A DNA stretch of 64,000 nucleotides from Aquabacter sediminis (GTDB lineage Bacteria > Pseudomonadota > Alphaproteobacteria > Rhizobiales > Xanthobacteraceae): assembly GCF_028863665.1 (NCBI RefSeq), contig NZ_JARBFX010000010.1, positions 98,553 to 162,552 of the forward strand, read 5' to 3'. Position numbers and translations under genes: made by a program. Positions 17,701 to 27,058 of the stretch are shown one piece after another. Every line of letters starts with the position of its first letter. Within the stretch, counting starts at the first letter, position 1. Below the pieces are notes generated by a model that saw nothing but the letters and a program-made list of their open reading frames with translations, was not told the DNA's origin and did no database searches.

Positions 17701-17728
17701 TGATTTGAGAAGATATCTGGCGGAGCTA

Positions 17729-18561
17729 GGCTCAGGACTCATTGATCAGAGCCAGAAGATGACGGTTGCTGCGATGCAGATGGCCGAGAAGAAGGTGTGT
17801 GCGCATCGGTCGTAGCGAGTGGCGATGCGCCTCCAGTCCTTGAGCTTGGCGAACAGGTTCTCGACCTTGTGGCGCTGGCGGTAGAGGTTCTTGTCGTAGG
17901 GATAAGGACGTTTTCGGCTCCGCGATGAGGGGATACAGGGCTGGATGCCCTTGTCGGCCAGCGCCGCCCGGAACCAGGCACTGTCGTAGCCCCGATCGGC
18001 GATCAGGGTTCGGGCCGGCGGCAAGGCATTGAGGACGAGGCGGGCCCCCTTGTGGTCGCTCATCTGACCCTCCGACAGTACCATGATGATCGGCCGGCCC
18101 TCGCCATCGCAGACGGTGTGGAGCTTGGAGTTCAGGCCGCCTTTGGTGCGCCCGATACGACGGGGAACAGCCCTTTTTTAAGCAGGCTCGCCGCCGTGCG
18201 GTGAGCTTTCAGGTGGGTGGCATCGATCATGATGCGCTCGGGTCTCGGCCCTTCGCCGGCCAGGTTGGCGAAGATGCGGTCGAACACCCCGAGCCGGCTC
18301 CAGCGGATGAAGCGGTTGTACAGTGTCTTGTGCGGGCCATAGTCCTTCGGCGCATCCTTCCACTGCAACCCATTGCGGATCACATAGACGATGCCGCTCA
18401 CCACCCGGCGGTCATCGACCCGCGGCACGCCATGGGCCAAAGGAAAGAACGGCGAGATCCGAGCAATCTGCCGCTCGCTCAGCAGGAACAAATCACCCAT
18501 GCCAGCCTCCTCAATGGAGACTGTGAATCACATCCGCAGCGCAATTAATAGGTCCTGAGCC
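17729..18561 (-). mobile_element. IS5-family insertion sequence (IS427-like group), 833 bp
   Basis: The ends are imperfect inverted repeats starting GGCTCAGGAC at 17729 and ending GTCCTGAGCC at 18561. Both ends are flanked by TA (17727-17728 and 18562-18563), the usual 2-bp target duplication of this group. The inside is filled by a two-frame transposase on the minus strand. The length of 833 bp agrees with IS427-like elements. Both ends and the gene appear intact, so the copy may still be mobile. Confidence 0.88.
17746..18500 (-). CDS. IS5-family transposase made by -1 frameshift
   Basis: The first frame (18500-18132) begins MGDLFLLSERQIARISPFFP and carries the first catalytic Asp in MIDATHLKAHRTAASLLKKG. 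The second frame (to 17746) carries GRTKGGLNSKLH, the second Asp in LIADRGYDSAW and the Glu in RHKVENLFAKLKDWRRIATR. They join at the A6G slippery run (complement of 18173-18179): a -1 shift converts LLKKG into a frame reading RAVPRRIGRTKGGLN, exactly as in IS5 relatives. The fused product would be about 251 residues. The frameshift is programmed, not damage. Confidence 0.88.
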
Positions 18562-19589
18562 TAGAGGGATTCGAACTACCCAAAGGCAAGGAACCGAAAC
18601 AATAAAGGTGGCGACGGCACGCGCATTGACAGTATGATAGGGGCCACGGACGGCGAAGAGCACAAAAGAAAAGCGCAGAGAAGCGCGCCCCAAGTGCACA
18701 GAAATTGCACACGCCCACCGCTCAAATCTTTGAAAAATAAAGAAAATTTCCGCCATCCATCATAGGGGCGACAGAGAAGGTCATCGTTTGGTCTTTAGAC
18801 ATTACTTCCGTTGTTCATAAGGTGGCGCCGGGCCCTGTGCCCCCGTTCAATACGATAGGGTATGACCCGCTTTCCGATCTTTCGGCGCGTGCTTCCACGC
18901 AGGGCGCACGGGGATTGGCTGCCCTTACTAAACTAAAATCGGTCTCCTGGAGAGCCCCGATCGGCCGGAAGGGGCATGGGGCGGCGAGACGTTTGTGCGC
19001 CGCAACGATGCCGATGAATGGGGGGAGACATGGAGCGTCGCACGAAGTGCCGGCAGCCTGACGACACGCGCGGGGGGGGCGTGACGCGAAGTGCTTCGGT
19101 GATCTCGCCACGCTCCCCCGCCAGGACATGGCTGAGGTGTAATCGTTGGCGAAGCGGAAGCCACCAACCCCGCCCGCGAGAGAGAAATCGGCCAATTGAT
19201 GGTGGACCGGGATTTTTGGGCGTCGGACGTCCGGGCGCTGAGCGTGGGACGAGACATGAGGTGTTCGTTCGCCTCGCCCCCCATCTGCCGATTACGCGCC
19301 AATGCGCACCGGGCGGCATCCGTCAGTCGACCTTTTATTGCGCCCCATGGGCCGAAAGTTCCAAGACCTTTGCCGTTGTGCGTGCCGTCAGCGACCTTTT
19401 CCCCGATACGCAGTGGCACGCCGTGCAGCGGATGGTCAGTCATTTGCGCCTGCACGAACATCCGGCCGGAGGCCGTTTGATCGGCCTCCGCACTTTACCG
19501 GACGGTGCGTTCAAGCAAGGGTTTCACTTCTTGTCCAAATTCTTCGAAAAATCGTTGCTATACACATATGTCACGGGGCCGTCCTGTTT
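18562..19589. other. Gene-poor stretch right of the IS element
   Basis: About 1 kb. The first 20 bp after the IS complete the tRNA-3'-end-like sequence. Overlapping frames of 100-190 codons exist on both strands, but none has recognisable domains or a ribosome site and all look like chance frames in GC-rich DNA. Composition is mixed, with AT-richer patches near 18590-18800 and 19540-19700. Confidence 0.4.
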
Positions 19590-19916
19590 TTAGCCCAGCG
19601 TTACGAGGATTTGGTTGCCTTCTGTGTTTGTTCCCAAGAGCGTATAGCAGACAGCTGATCCTTGGCCAGGATAATGGTAATCGCCGCCTCCGAAATAGTG
19701 TTCTTTATTAAGGTCGATGTGGAATAAATCGCTTCCCACATAAAATGAAATGATCAAATCATCGAAATCGCGCCAACTTTTCACATCGTAAACTCCAGAG
19801 CCCGTCGTCCCAGCCTGTATCGGTGTGCGATCAGGCAGAATGTGGACGCCATTGACGATGAAGTCTTTAATCCGCACATCGACGCCGAGGGAATTTGCGA
19901 GGCTCACGGTTCCCAT
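19590..19916 (-). CDS. Orphan hypothetical protein, AT-richer than its surroundings
   Basis: 108 residues. The start at 19916 has a good ribosome site (AAAGGGGGG about six bases upstream). The protein is rich in Gly, Asp, Tyr and beta-formers (DFDDLIISFYVGSDLFHID, then HYFGGGDYHYPG) and has no signal peptide or membrane segment. I do not recognise a family; an all-beta single-domain fold is plausible. Codon use is clearly less GC-rich than in neighbouring genes, which suggests recent transfer. It stands alone in the scar region. Confidence 0.6.
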   Translation of the reverse strand: MGTVSLANSLGVDVRIKDFIVNGVHILPDRTPIQAGTTGSGVYDVKSWRDFDDLIISFYVGSDLFHIDLNKEHYFGGGDYHYPGQGSAVCYTLLGTNTEGNQILVTLG

Positions 19917-20399
19917 TTGACCCCCCTTTAAAAGTGATTGTGCTTACGTATCCCTCCCTATGATTGAAATATGCCTACTATACAACCTATAGTCAATAGG
20001 GCCCGATGTTGCACCTTTCGGCCCAGGATTGGGGAGACGGTTGAAGTGAGGGGCCGCGTTAGGCTTGGCGCCTTCAGCTGGAAGAAGCGGTGGTTTAGAG
20101 TCAAGCATGGTCGCGGCGGCCGGGAAGAGCGAACAGGGTCTTCATCGAATAGGTTATCGTCGGGAGTTTCCGACACCATCTGAGGCCGAGGCGCTTAGCG
20201 TGGGATGTATGTGCCTTGCTCGTTCGCGCAACGCGTGCAGCTGTGACATGAGAATGTCATCTTCAGAAGATCCTCCACCATGTGCATTCAATAGCCGGAG
20301 GGAATAAAACATAACCTTCCCCAGCGGTGGGTTGATGATTGTGGCGCGCGCAGTGCTCTGTGAGACTGTCGGTGGGTTCAACCATTGCACGGGTCCATC
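19917..20399. other. Intergenic stretch, nothing recognised
   Basis: About 480 bp between the orphan gene and the GH18 gene, which diverge from it. It must hold the promoters of both, but no clear promoter, hairpin or RNA gene was identified. Confidence 0.35.
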
Positions 20400-22553
20400 A
20401 TGGCGAGCGGGAAGACGACCACCATCACGTGGGCATGGGGTTCGAATGCGGTGATCAGTTTTGATCCCCGCGTGGATGTCCTGGATTTCGGCTGGTTTCA
20501 GTCGGGTCAGTTCACCATCAGCGAGGTCAATGGATCGGTCGTCATCTCCATCCCCTCCAATAACCAGACATATACGCTGAGCGGGGTGAGCCTCGACGAA
20601 TTGTCGCTTTCGAACATTGTCGCCAAAGACAGTTCCGCAGTCTCGGCGTGGACAACGGCGCTCGCGGGCAGCGGAAGCTCTGGTGGCGACACCGGTGGCG
20701 ACACCGGTGGTGATTCAGGAGGAGAGACGGGCGGATCGACGGGAGGATCCAGCGGCGGTTCCACCGGCGGTGGCAATTCCGGCCATGTGGGCGACGGTGT
20801 GGCCACTGTGACCACCATCACTTGGTCGTGGGGCACCACCACGCGCCTGAACTTCGACACGGCCCTCGACGTGCTCGATTTTGGCTGGTTCTCGGCCGAC
20901 AATTTCGCCATCTCGGAAGTGGATGGATCGACGATCATCACCATCCCTTCGAACAACCAGTCCTACATCCTCACGGATGTTTCCTTGGCTGAGCTTTCGA
21001 CGGCCAACATCCGGGCCAAGGATGCTTCCGCCCTTGCTGAGTGGCAGGCCGCCATCGCTGGCGCAAGCGGGGGCACCGGAGGCGGAGACACCGGCGGCGG
21101 CGATACGGGCGGCGGCGATACGGGAGGCGGCGATACGGGCGGTGGAGATACGGGCGGTGGTGATACCGGGGGCGGCGAAACCGGCGGTGGCACGGGTGGC
21201 GAAGCCGACTATGCCGATCCCTGGAGTGCTTCCGCCGTCTACCTGGCGGGCGCGGAGGCAAGTGTCGGCAACAAGGTTTATGTCGCCAATTGGTGGACGC
21301 AAGGGGATGACCCCACAACCAATAGCGGGGGCGCCGGCCTCGTCTGGACCTTTGTGGGCTATATGGACACCACGCCCGTGGTGCCCGACGCGCCGGACGA
21401 TATCCGTGCCACCGGCGTGTCCGACGACACATTCACCCTGCGGTGGGATGCCGCCGAGGTGGACGGCGTGGGAACAGTCTCGTCCTACGAGATCTACCAG
21501 GATGGGACGCTCATCGGCACCACCAGCAGCACCTATTTCAAGGTGACGGGCCTCGACGCCGCGACCACCTATTCCTACACCGTGGTGGCCATCGATGAAG
21601 CGGGCGCGTCGGCGCCGTCTGATGTCATCTCCGTCACCACCGATGCCGAGGACACGTCGTCGAGCGGGGACAAGTCGTTCTCCCCCTATGTGGACATGTC
21701 CCTGACCACCAGCCAGGGTCTGGTGCAGATGGTCGAGGATGCCGGGCTGGAGGCCGTGACCTTGGCCTTCGTGCTGTCGTCGGGAACCGACACCATCGGC
21801 TGGGGTGGAATCGGCACCATCGCCAACGACACCTTGTCCAATGGCACGAGCATCTCTTCCATCGTGAACGAGCTTCAGGCCAATGGGGTGGACATCACCA
21901 TCTCGTTTGGCGGCGCCAATGGTCAGGAGGCGGCGTCCACCTTCTCAAGCGTCTCTGCGCTCGTGGCGGCCTACCAGTCGGTGATTGACACCTATGGCGT
22001 CACCAAGCTCGATTTTGACATCGAGGGGGCAGCCATCGCCGACACCGAAGCCAATTCCATGCGGAACGAGGCGCTGGCCATCCTTCAGGATAACAATCCG
22101 GGGCTTGAAGTGTCCTACACCCTCCCGGTGCTGACCGATGGCCTTACGGCCGCGGGCCTTGCGCTGCTTCAGGACGCGGTGGCCCATGGCGTTGAGCTTT
22201 CCCACGTCAACATCATGGCCATGGATTATGGCGAATACTATGATACCGGAGACATGGGCGCCGACGCCATCTCTGCCTCCGAGGCGACGCTGGCCCAGTT
22301 GGACAGCATCGGGCTCGACACCAAGCTCGTCATCACGCCCATGATCGGCATCAACGATGTCACCAGCGAGGTCTTCACGCTCGAGGACGCCCAGCAGCTG
22401 GTCGATTATGTGGAATCGAACGACGACGTCGCCGGCATCTCCATGTGGTCGCTGAGCCGCGACAATGGCGATGTGGTCGGCTACGTCTCGCCGGTGGGCA
22501 GCGGCATCACCCAGACGGACTATGCCTTCAGCGAGATCTTCGGCTACGTCTGA
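20400..22553 (+). CDS. Modular GH18 chitinase-like protein
   Basis: 717 residues from the ATG at 20400 (a TTG at 20385 is also in frame). Order of parts: an unnamed ~80-residue module (5-88; ends SNIVAKDSSAVSAW), a Gly/Ser/Thr/Asp linker, a second copy of the module (137-221), a linker of GGGDT repeats (222-272), a CBM5/12-type chitin-binding module (270-318; ADPWSASAVYLAGA, NKVYVANWWTQGDDP), a fibronectin type III domain (329-417) and a GH18 barrel (426-717). The catalytic motif LDFDIEG is intact with the acid near residue 542, and AMDYGEYYD and ISMWSLSRD follow. No N-terminal signal peptide is visible, so export may be by a type I or other route. A rho-independent terminator follows. Confidence 0.9.
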   Translation: MASGKTTTITWAWGSNAVISFDPRVDVLDFGWFQSGQFTISEVNGSVVISIPSNNQTYTLSGVSLDELSLSNIVAKDSSAVSAWTTALAGSGSSGGDTGGDTGGDSGGETGGSTGGSSGGSTGGGNSGHVGDGVATVTTITWSWGTTTRLNFDTALDVLDFGWFSADNFAISEVDGSTIITIPSNNQSYILTDVSLAELSTANIRAKDASALAEWQAAIAGASGGTGGGDTGGGDTGGGDTGGGDTGGGDTGGGDTGGGETGGGTGGEADYADPWSASAVYLAGAEASVGNKVYVANWWTQGDDPTTNSGGAGLVWTFVGYMDTTPVVPDAPDDIRATGVSDDTFTLRWDAAEVDGVGTVSSYEIYQDGTLIGTTSSTYFKVTGLDAATTYSYTVVAIDEAGASAPSDVISVTTDAEDTSSSGDKSFSPYVDMSLTTSQGLVQMVEDAGLEAVTLAFVLSSGTDTIGWGGIGTIANDTLSNGTSISSIVNELQANGVDITISFGGANGQEAASTFSSVSALVAAYQSVIDTYGVTKLDFDIEGAAIADTEANSMRNEALAILQDNNPGLEVSYTLPVLTDGLTAAGLALLQDAVAHGVELSHVNIMAMDYGEYYDTGDMGADAISASEATLAQLDSIGLDTKLVITPMIGINDVTSEVFTLEDAQQLVDYVESNDDVAGISMWSLSRDNGDVVGYVSPVGSGITQTDYAFSEIFGYV

Positions 22554-22575
22554 TCCCGCTGGGTGCAGTTTTGAG

Positions 22576-22608
22576 GGCCCCTCGTCCATCCGGCGAGGGA
22601 CCTTTTTT
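22576..22608 (+). terminator. Rho-independent terminator after the GH18 gene
   Basis: Stem GG-CCCTCG pairs with CGAGGG-CC around a nine-base loop with one internal mismatch, followed by six T residues at 22603-22608. It lies 22 bp after the stop codon. Confidence 0.8.
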
Positions 22609-22671
22609 GTCGGGCGGGGGCGCGTGGCACAGGTCCGTGGCGGTGATATTGTCGCCCAAGGGAGGACGCGC

Positions 22672-23505
22672 ATGCTCAAGTCTGTCACGCTTCCGGGGGG
22701 AGAGCAGGTGCCCGCGCTGGGGCAGGGCACCTGGTACATGGGCGAAACGCCCGCCCGTCGCCGCGAGGAGATTGATGCGCTTCGCCTCGGCATCGACCTG
22801 GGCGCCACACTTGTCGACACTGCGGAAATGTACGGCGAAGGCCTCACCGAGGAGCTGGTGGGAGAGGCGCTGCAGGGCTATCGCGATCGCGCCTTCCTGG
22901 TCAGCAAGGTCTATCCCCACAATGCCAGCCGTTCCGGCGTCGTCGCCGCCTGCGAGCGCTCGCTGGCGCGCCTGAAGACCGACCGGCTGGACCTTTACCT
23001 TCTTCACTGGCGGGGCAGTCATCCTTTCGAGGAAACCATTGCGGGCTTTCAGGCCTTGCAGGCGGCCGGCAAGATTCGTCACTGGGGCGTGAGCAATCTC
23101 GACCCCGAGGACATGCAGGAATTGCTGGCGGCCGGTGGGGGCGCCTGCGCGGTCAATCAGATCCTCTACAATCCCAGCCGGAGGGGACCGGAGTTTGACC
23201 TCATGCCCTTGCTGGCGCGGCATGGCATTCCGGTCATGGCCTACAGTCCCATCGAACAGGGCCGCCTGTCCCGGTCCGGCGCGCTCGGCCGCGTGGCGAA
23301 GAAGCACGGCGTCGATGCCTTTCAGGTGGCGCTGGCTTGGGTGATGCGGCGTCCGGATGTCATCGCAATCCCGAAAGCCAGCCGTGCGGCTCACGTGCGG
23401 GCCAATGTGGCCGCCGCCGCTTTGGTTCTGGATGCCGAGGACCTGGCACAGATCGATGCCGACTTCCCCCCGCCCACCCGCCGGCGCGCCTTGGAGATGC
23501 TGTAG
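22672..23505 (+). CDS. Aldo/keto reductase
   Basis: 277 residues starting at the ATG at 22672, preceded by GGGAGG. The AKR tetrad is visible: Asp in VDTAEMYGEGLTEE with Tyr four residues later, Lys in FLVSKVYPHN and His in LYLLHWRG. The NADPH-binding block IAIPKASRAAHVRAN is present near the C-terminus. It should reduce aldehydes or ketones in the cytoplasm; the substrate is not readable. It follows the GH18 gene but is separated from it by a terminator, so it is a separate unit. Confidence 0.93.
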   Translation: MLKSVTLPGGEQVPALGQGTWYMGETPARRREEIDALRLGIDLGATLVDTAEMYGEGLTEELVGEALQGYRDRAFLVSKVYPHNASRSGVVAACERSLARLKTDRLDLYLLHWRGSHPFEETIAGFQALQAAGKIRHWGVSNLDPEDMQELLAAGGGACAVNQILYNPSRRGPEFDLMPLLARHGIPVMAYSPIEQGRLSRSGALGRVAKKHGVDAFQVALAWVMRRPDVIAIPKASRAAHVRANVAAAALVLDAEDLAQIDADFPPPTRRRALEML

Positions 23506-23523
23506 GAGGCGCTGGCGGGGGTC

Positions 23524-23793
23524 TCACCCGTGATAAAGGGTGTAAACCAGCGCCAGGAAGGCAGCGATCACCACCCAGAAGGCGATGGAGGTCAGCGTCT
23601 CGCGCGTGCGGCCCCGGGACATGCGCAACACGCCGGAGCCGATCACCAGGGCAAGCGCGCCGAGGGCAAGCAGGCTGGCGAAGGACCCAAGGCGCATCCC
23701 TGCGACGGTGCCTTCGTCATGCCGAAGGATGAGAGCGACGAGACCGACCGCAAGGCCGATCAAAACTGCTTGAAGAAGGCGCGACCTGTTCAA
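23524..23793 (-). CDS. Small membrane protein, like the N-terminus of a TIGR02281 aspartic protease
   Basis: 89 residues with three hydrophobic segments (about 5-22, 32-52 and 65-85). The sequence RHDEGTVAGMRLGSFASLLA and the order of segments resemble the membrane-anchored N-terminus of retropepsin-like proteins of the TIGR02281 family. In related genomes such a gene often lies beside a DUF1289 gene and cobS, as here. The protease domain with its DTG motif is absent and the frame ends 18 bp before the aldo/keto reductase stop. So this is either a truncated gene or a stand-alone membrane module. The resemblance is by eye only. Confidence 0.65.
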   Translation of the reverse strand: MNRSRLLQAVLIGLAVGLVALILRHDEGTVAGMRLGSFASLLALGALALVIGSGVLRMSRGRTRETLTSIAFWVVIAAFLALVYTLYHG

Positions 23794-23868
23794 GTCGTTC
23801 TCCCTGAAAACCGCAGAGGCGAGGGGTGGGGCCGGGAAGGCGCTGGCATGCGTCCCACGGCGCGCGCC

Positions 23869-24081
23869 CTAACCTTCGAACGCGTCGGGGCGTTCCCGAC
23901 GCAGCCAGGCCAGGCGGCCGGGAAGCGCCGTCATCACGTCCTTGCGTCTCTGGGCGGAAAGGCCGGCCCAGGCTCCGATTTCCTGCAAGGTGCGCCCGCA
24001 GCCGATGCAAAGCCCGCTCACCGGGTCCACCACGCAGACGCGGATGCAAGGCGTCTCAATGGCGCTGCCGGTGCCGGTCAT
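23869..24081 (-). CDS. DUF1289 domain protein
   Basis: 70 residues from the ATG at 24081. The Cys-rich motif ETPCIRVCVVDPVSGLCIGC, then GRTLQEIGAW, defines DUF1289, a small family with four Cys that could bind an iron-sulfur cluster or zinc. Function is unknown. The start lies 7 bp after the cobS stop, so the two are very likely co-transcribed. Confidence 0.9.
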   Translation of the reverse strand: MTGTGSAIETPCIRVCVVDPVSGLCIGCGRTLQEIGAWAGLSAQRRKDVMTALPGRLAWLRRERPDAFEG

Positions 24082-24088
24082 GGGGACC

Positions 24089-24889
24089 TCAGCGGAAAGA
24101 GGCGAACATGATGAGGCCGAGCAGAATGGCGATTTCCGCCACCTGCTGGGTGGCGCCCGCCACATCCCCCGTCTGCCCGCCGATCTTGGCGTTGGAAAGG
24201 CGCGCCATCACGAACAAGGCGGCAACGGGGGCGAGCAGACCCACAAACGTGGCGCGGATGCCGAGGGTTGGCACCAGCAGAAGCGCCACCAGGATGGCGG
24301 CCGAGAGTGCGGCGGCGATCAGGCCCTCCGGTCCCGGCCGGCCGGCGGCAGTGGACGCCCCGTCGGCCCGTGCAGGCTCCAGAATTTCCAGCAGCGCGAT
24401 TCCCGCCGCCCGCGAGGCGGCACCCGCGGCCGCCAGGATGGCGATGGTGCGCCAGGGCCCCGCCAGGACGACGAGCGCGTCGATGGCGCTCACCCGCAAG
24501 AGAAGAGACAGGACCAGGGCCGCGGCGCCGAAGGTCCCGATTCGGCTGTCGCGCATGATGTCCAAGCGATGGGCGCGGTCCCGTCCGCCCCCGAAGCCAT
24601 CCGCAGTGTCGGCGAGGCCGTCCTCATGGAAGGCGCCTGTCATCAGCACCATGGCGGTGACCGCAAGCGCGGCGGCGGGCAGGGCCGGCAGCTTGAGCAG
24701 GAGGCCCAGCGCCAGCACGAGCCCCCCCAACCCGCCAATCACCGCCCCTGCCAGCGGCACTGCATAGGCGATGCGTTTCAGGACCGGCGCCGCATGGGGA
24801 TCGCTTTCTCGTGCCAAAATCGGCACAGGAAGGCGCGTATAGAAGCGCAGGGCGACCAGAAGGTCCTGGAGGAGGGGAGTATTCGTCAT
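24089..24889 (-). CDS. cobS: Adenosylcobinamide-GDP ribazoletransferase
   Basis: 266 residues from the ATG at 24889 ([20 protein letters not shown]). It carries the CobS block [19 protein letters not shown], the DSRIGTFG block and about six membrane segments, as expected for the inner-membrane enzyme that joins adenosylcobinamide-GDP to alpha-ribazole in the last steps of cobalamin synthesis. No cobalamin riboswitch was recognised in the 183 bp upstream. No other cob genes lie nearby in the window. Confidence 0.95.
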   Translation of the reverse strand: MTNTPLLQDLLVALRFYTRLPVPILARESDPHAAPVLKRIAYAVPLAGAVIGGLGGLVLALGLLLKLPALPAAALAVTAMVLMTGAFHEDGLADTADGFGGGRDRAHRLDIMRDSRIGTFGAAALVLSLLLRVSAIDALVVLAGPWRTIAILAAAGAASRAAGIALLEILEPARADGASTAAGRPGPEGLIAAALSAAILVALLLVPTLGIRATFVGLLAPVAALFVMARLSNAKIGGQTGDVAGATQQVAEIAILLGLIMFASFR

Positions 24890-25072
24890 GCGCCTCGTTT
24901 CCGCTGCGGTCGCTCGCATGCTGCCTTGGGACCTGTATTCGCGCCCAAGGTCAAGCGGGTGGGGAGAGGGCGCAGCCTTTGTTTGCATTCCCCGGCCGCG
25001 CCAGTATAGTCCGGCCGCCTCGGTGCCCCCGGCTGACCTGCGGGGAGGCGCCTTACTCCAAGACGAACGAGG

Positions 25073-25423
25073 ATGCTCATGTTCATTACGCCCGCTTATG
25101 CCCAGGGCGCTGCGGCCGCCGGCGGCGGGACCGACATGCTCATTCAGCTCGCCCCCTTCCTGCTGATCTTCGTGGTCATGTACTTCCTGATTCTGCGCCC
25201 GCAGCAGAAGCGCGCCAAGGCGCACCAGGAAATGGTCAACTCGCTCCGCCGGGGCGACGTGGTCGTCACGGCTGGCGGTCTGGTCGGCAAGGTGGCCCGC
25301 GTCGTCGACGAGACTGAGGTGGAGCTGCAGATCGCTGAGAATGTGAAGGTCCGCCAGCTTCGCTCGCAGATTTCCGTCGTGCGCTCGAAGGCCGAACCCG
25401 CCAAGGAAGAGACGCCCGCCTGA
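25073..25423 (+). CDS. yajC: Preprotein translocase subunit YajC
   Basis: 116 residues with a single N-terminal membrane segment ([20 protein letters not shown]) and the typical cytoplasmic part beginning [16 protein letters not shown]. YajC associates with SecDF in the inner membrane. It is the first gene of the yajC-secD-secF operon, 20 bp before secD. Confidence 0.96.
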   Translation: MLMFITPAYAQGAAAAGGGTDMLIQLAPFLLIFVVMYFLILRPQQKRAKAHQEMVNSLRRGDVVVTAGGLVGKVARVVDETEVELQIAENVKVRQLRSQISVVRSKAEPAKEETPA

Positions 25424-25443
25424 GGCGTTGAGATCGCAAGACG

Positions 25444-27048
25444 ATGCTGCACTTTTCCCGGCTCAAGACGGTTCTGATCCTTGCGATCACAGCCCTTGGC
25501 ATCCTGTTCGCCCTGCCGAACGTCCTTCCCCCCTCCGTTCTGGCGGTGCTGCCCCATTGGCTGGCGTCGAGCCGAGTGACACTCGGCCTCGACCTCCAGG
25601 GTGGCTCGCACATTCTCCTGGAGGTGGACGCGGCGGCGCTCCGCAAGGAGCGGGCCGAGCAGGTCCGGGACGAAGTCCGCAAGGTCCTGCGTGAGCAGAA
25701 GATCGGCTATACCGGTCTCGTCATCCGCGACAACATCGTGCAGCTGCGGCTGCGCGATCCGGCGGATTCCGAGAAGGCGGTGACTGAGCTGCGCAAGCTT
25801 GCGGCCCCGGTCAGCAATGCGTTGATGGGCGGCGGAACCGGCGAGATGGACTTGACCGTCTCAAGCTCCGCCGACGCCATCATCGTCTCGCTGACGGAAG
25901 CCGGCATCAATGCCCGCATCCGCTCTGCCGTCGACCAATCCATCGAAATCATCCGCCGCCGTATCGACCAGCTCGGAACGGTGGAGCCGAACATCCAGCG
26001 CCAGGGCGCGGACCGCATCCTGGTGCAGGTGCCCGGCCTGCAGGATCCCCAGCGCCTCAAGGCGCTGCTCGGCCAGACGGCCAAGCTCTCCTTCCGCATG
26101 GTGGACCAGTCCATGCCGGCCCAGATGGCTCTGGAAGGCCGCCCCCCGCCGGATTCGGAAGTTCTGCGCGGGCCTGACGGAACGCCTTATCTGATCGAAA
26201 AGCAGGTGCGGGTCTCCGGTGAGGACCTGGTGGATGCCCAGCCCGGCTTCGACCAGAATTCCCACCAGCCCATCGTCACGTTCCGCTTCAATTCCAACGG
26301 TGCCCGGCGCTTTGCCGCCACCACTCAGGACGCGGTCGGCCGCCCCTTCGCCATCGTGCTCGACAACCAGGTGATTTCGGCGCCGGTTATCCGCGAGCCG
26401 ATCCTCGGCGGTGCGGGCCAGATTTCCGGTAACTTCACCGTTCAGCAGGCCAACGACCTTGCCATCCTGCTGCGCGCCGGTGCCTTGCCTGCGCCTCTGA
26501 AAGTGATGGAAGAGCGCACCGTCGGCCCGAGCCTCGGCGCGGACTCCATCGAATCGGGCAAGGTGGCGGCTTTCGTGGCGGCCGGCCTCGTGGCCGTCTT
26601 CATGCTTGCCGTCTATGGCCTGTTCGGTCTGTTTGCCCTCGTGGCCCTGGCGGTGCACATCACACTGATGTTCGCCCTGCAATCCATCCTGGGCGCGACG
26701 CTCACCCTACCGGGCATCGCCGGCGTGGTGCTCACCATCGGCATGGCGGTGGACTCCAACGTCGTGATCTTCGAGCGCATCCGCGACGAAGCGCGGGAAG
26801 GCCGCTCGGCCATCGCCGCCATCGACAAGGGCTTTGTCCATGCCCTCGGCACCATCCTGGATGCCAACATCACGTCGCTCGCCACCGGCGCGATCCTGTT
26901 CCTTCTGGGCGGATCGGGTCCCGTTCGGGGCTTTGCCGTTACCTACATTCTCGGCCTCCTGACCACCGTGTTCACCGCCTATACCCTGACGCGCCTGATG
27001 ATTGCGTGGTGGGTGAGGTGGCAGCGCCCGGCCAAGCTGCCCATCTGA
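25444..27048 (+). CDS. secD: Protein translocase subunit SecD
   Basis: 534 residues. The N-terminal block [16 protein letters not shown], the periplasmic P1 domain and the C-terminal RND-type membrane part with [20 protein letters not shown] and FERIRDE are all present. Together with SecF it uses the proton gradient to help exported proteins leave the Sec channel on the periplasmic side. It lies 10 bp upstream of secF. Confidence 0.97.
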   Translation: MLHFSRLKTVLILAITALGILFALPNVLPPSVLAVLPHWLASSRVTLGLDLQGGSHILLEVDAAALRKERAEQVRDEVRKVLREQKIGYTGLVIRDNIVQLRLRDPADSEKAVTELRKLAAPVSNALMGGGTGEMDLTVSSSADAIIVSLTEAGINARIRSAVDQSIEIIRRRIDQLGTVEPNIQRQGADRILVQVPGLQDPQRLKALLGQTAKLSFRMVDQSMPAQMALEGRPPPDSEVLRGPDGTPYLIEKQVRVSGEDLVDAQPGFDQNSHQPIVTFRFNSNGARRFAATTQDAVGRPFAIVLDNQVISAPVIREPILGGAGQISGNFTVQQANDLAILLRAGALPAPLKVMEERTVGPSLGADSIESGKVAAFVAAGLVAVFMLAVYGLFGLFALVALAVHITLMFALQSILGATLTLPGIAGVVLTIGMAVDSNVVIFERIRDEAREGRSAIAAIDKGFVHALGTILDANITSLATGAILFLLGGSGPVRGFAVTYILGLLTTVFTAYTLTRLMIAWWVRWQRPAKLPI

Positions 27049-27058
27049 GGCGCCGCCC

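Larger units (their letters stand above)
17124..17728. other. Gene-poor stretch before the IS element
   Basis: About 600 bp with no convincing gene. It holds the dyad at 17200-17217, a GTGGGGTAAAGTGTGGGG segment at about 17645-17662 and a perfect inverted repeat at 17678-17700, and ends in a tRNA-3'-end-like sequence (17718-17728). The last three features look like the flank of an old site-specific integration site. Confidence 0.5.

Noticed and set aside
18815..19593. Overlapping frames of 120-190 codons on both strands near the IS element
   Set aside because: None has a ribosome site, family motif or consistent codon use, and they overlap one another. I could not assign any of them to a known transposase.
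21070..21195. Regular short repeats that might suggest a CRISPR or satellite
   Set aside because: They are the codons of the GGGDT linker inside the GH18 protein, with no spacers and an intact reading frame.
24890..25072. Possible cobalamin riboswitch upstream of cobS
   Set aside because: I could not find the conserved B12-box or a matching fold in the 183 bp, which also carry the yajC promoter.
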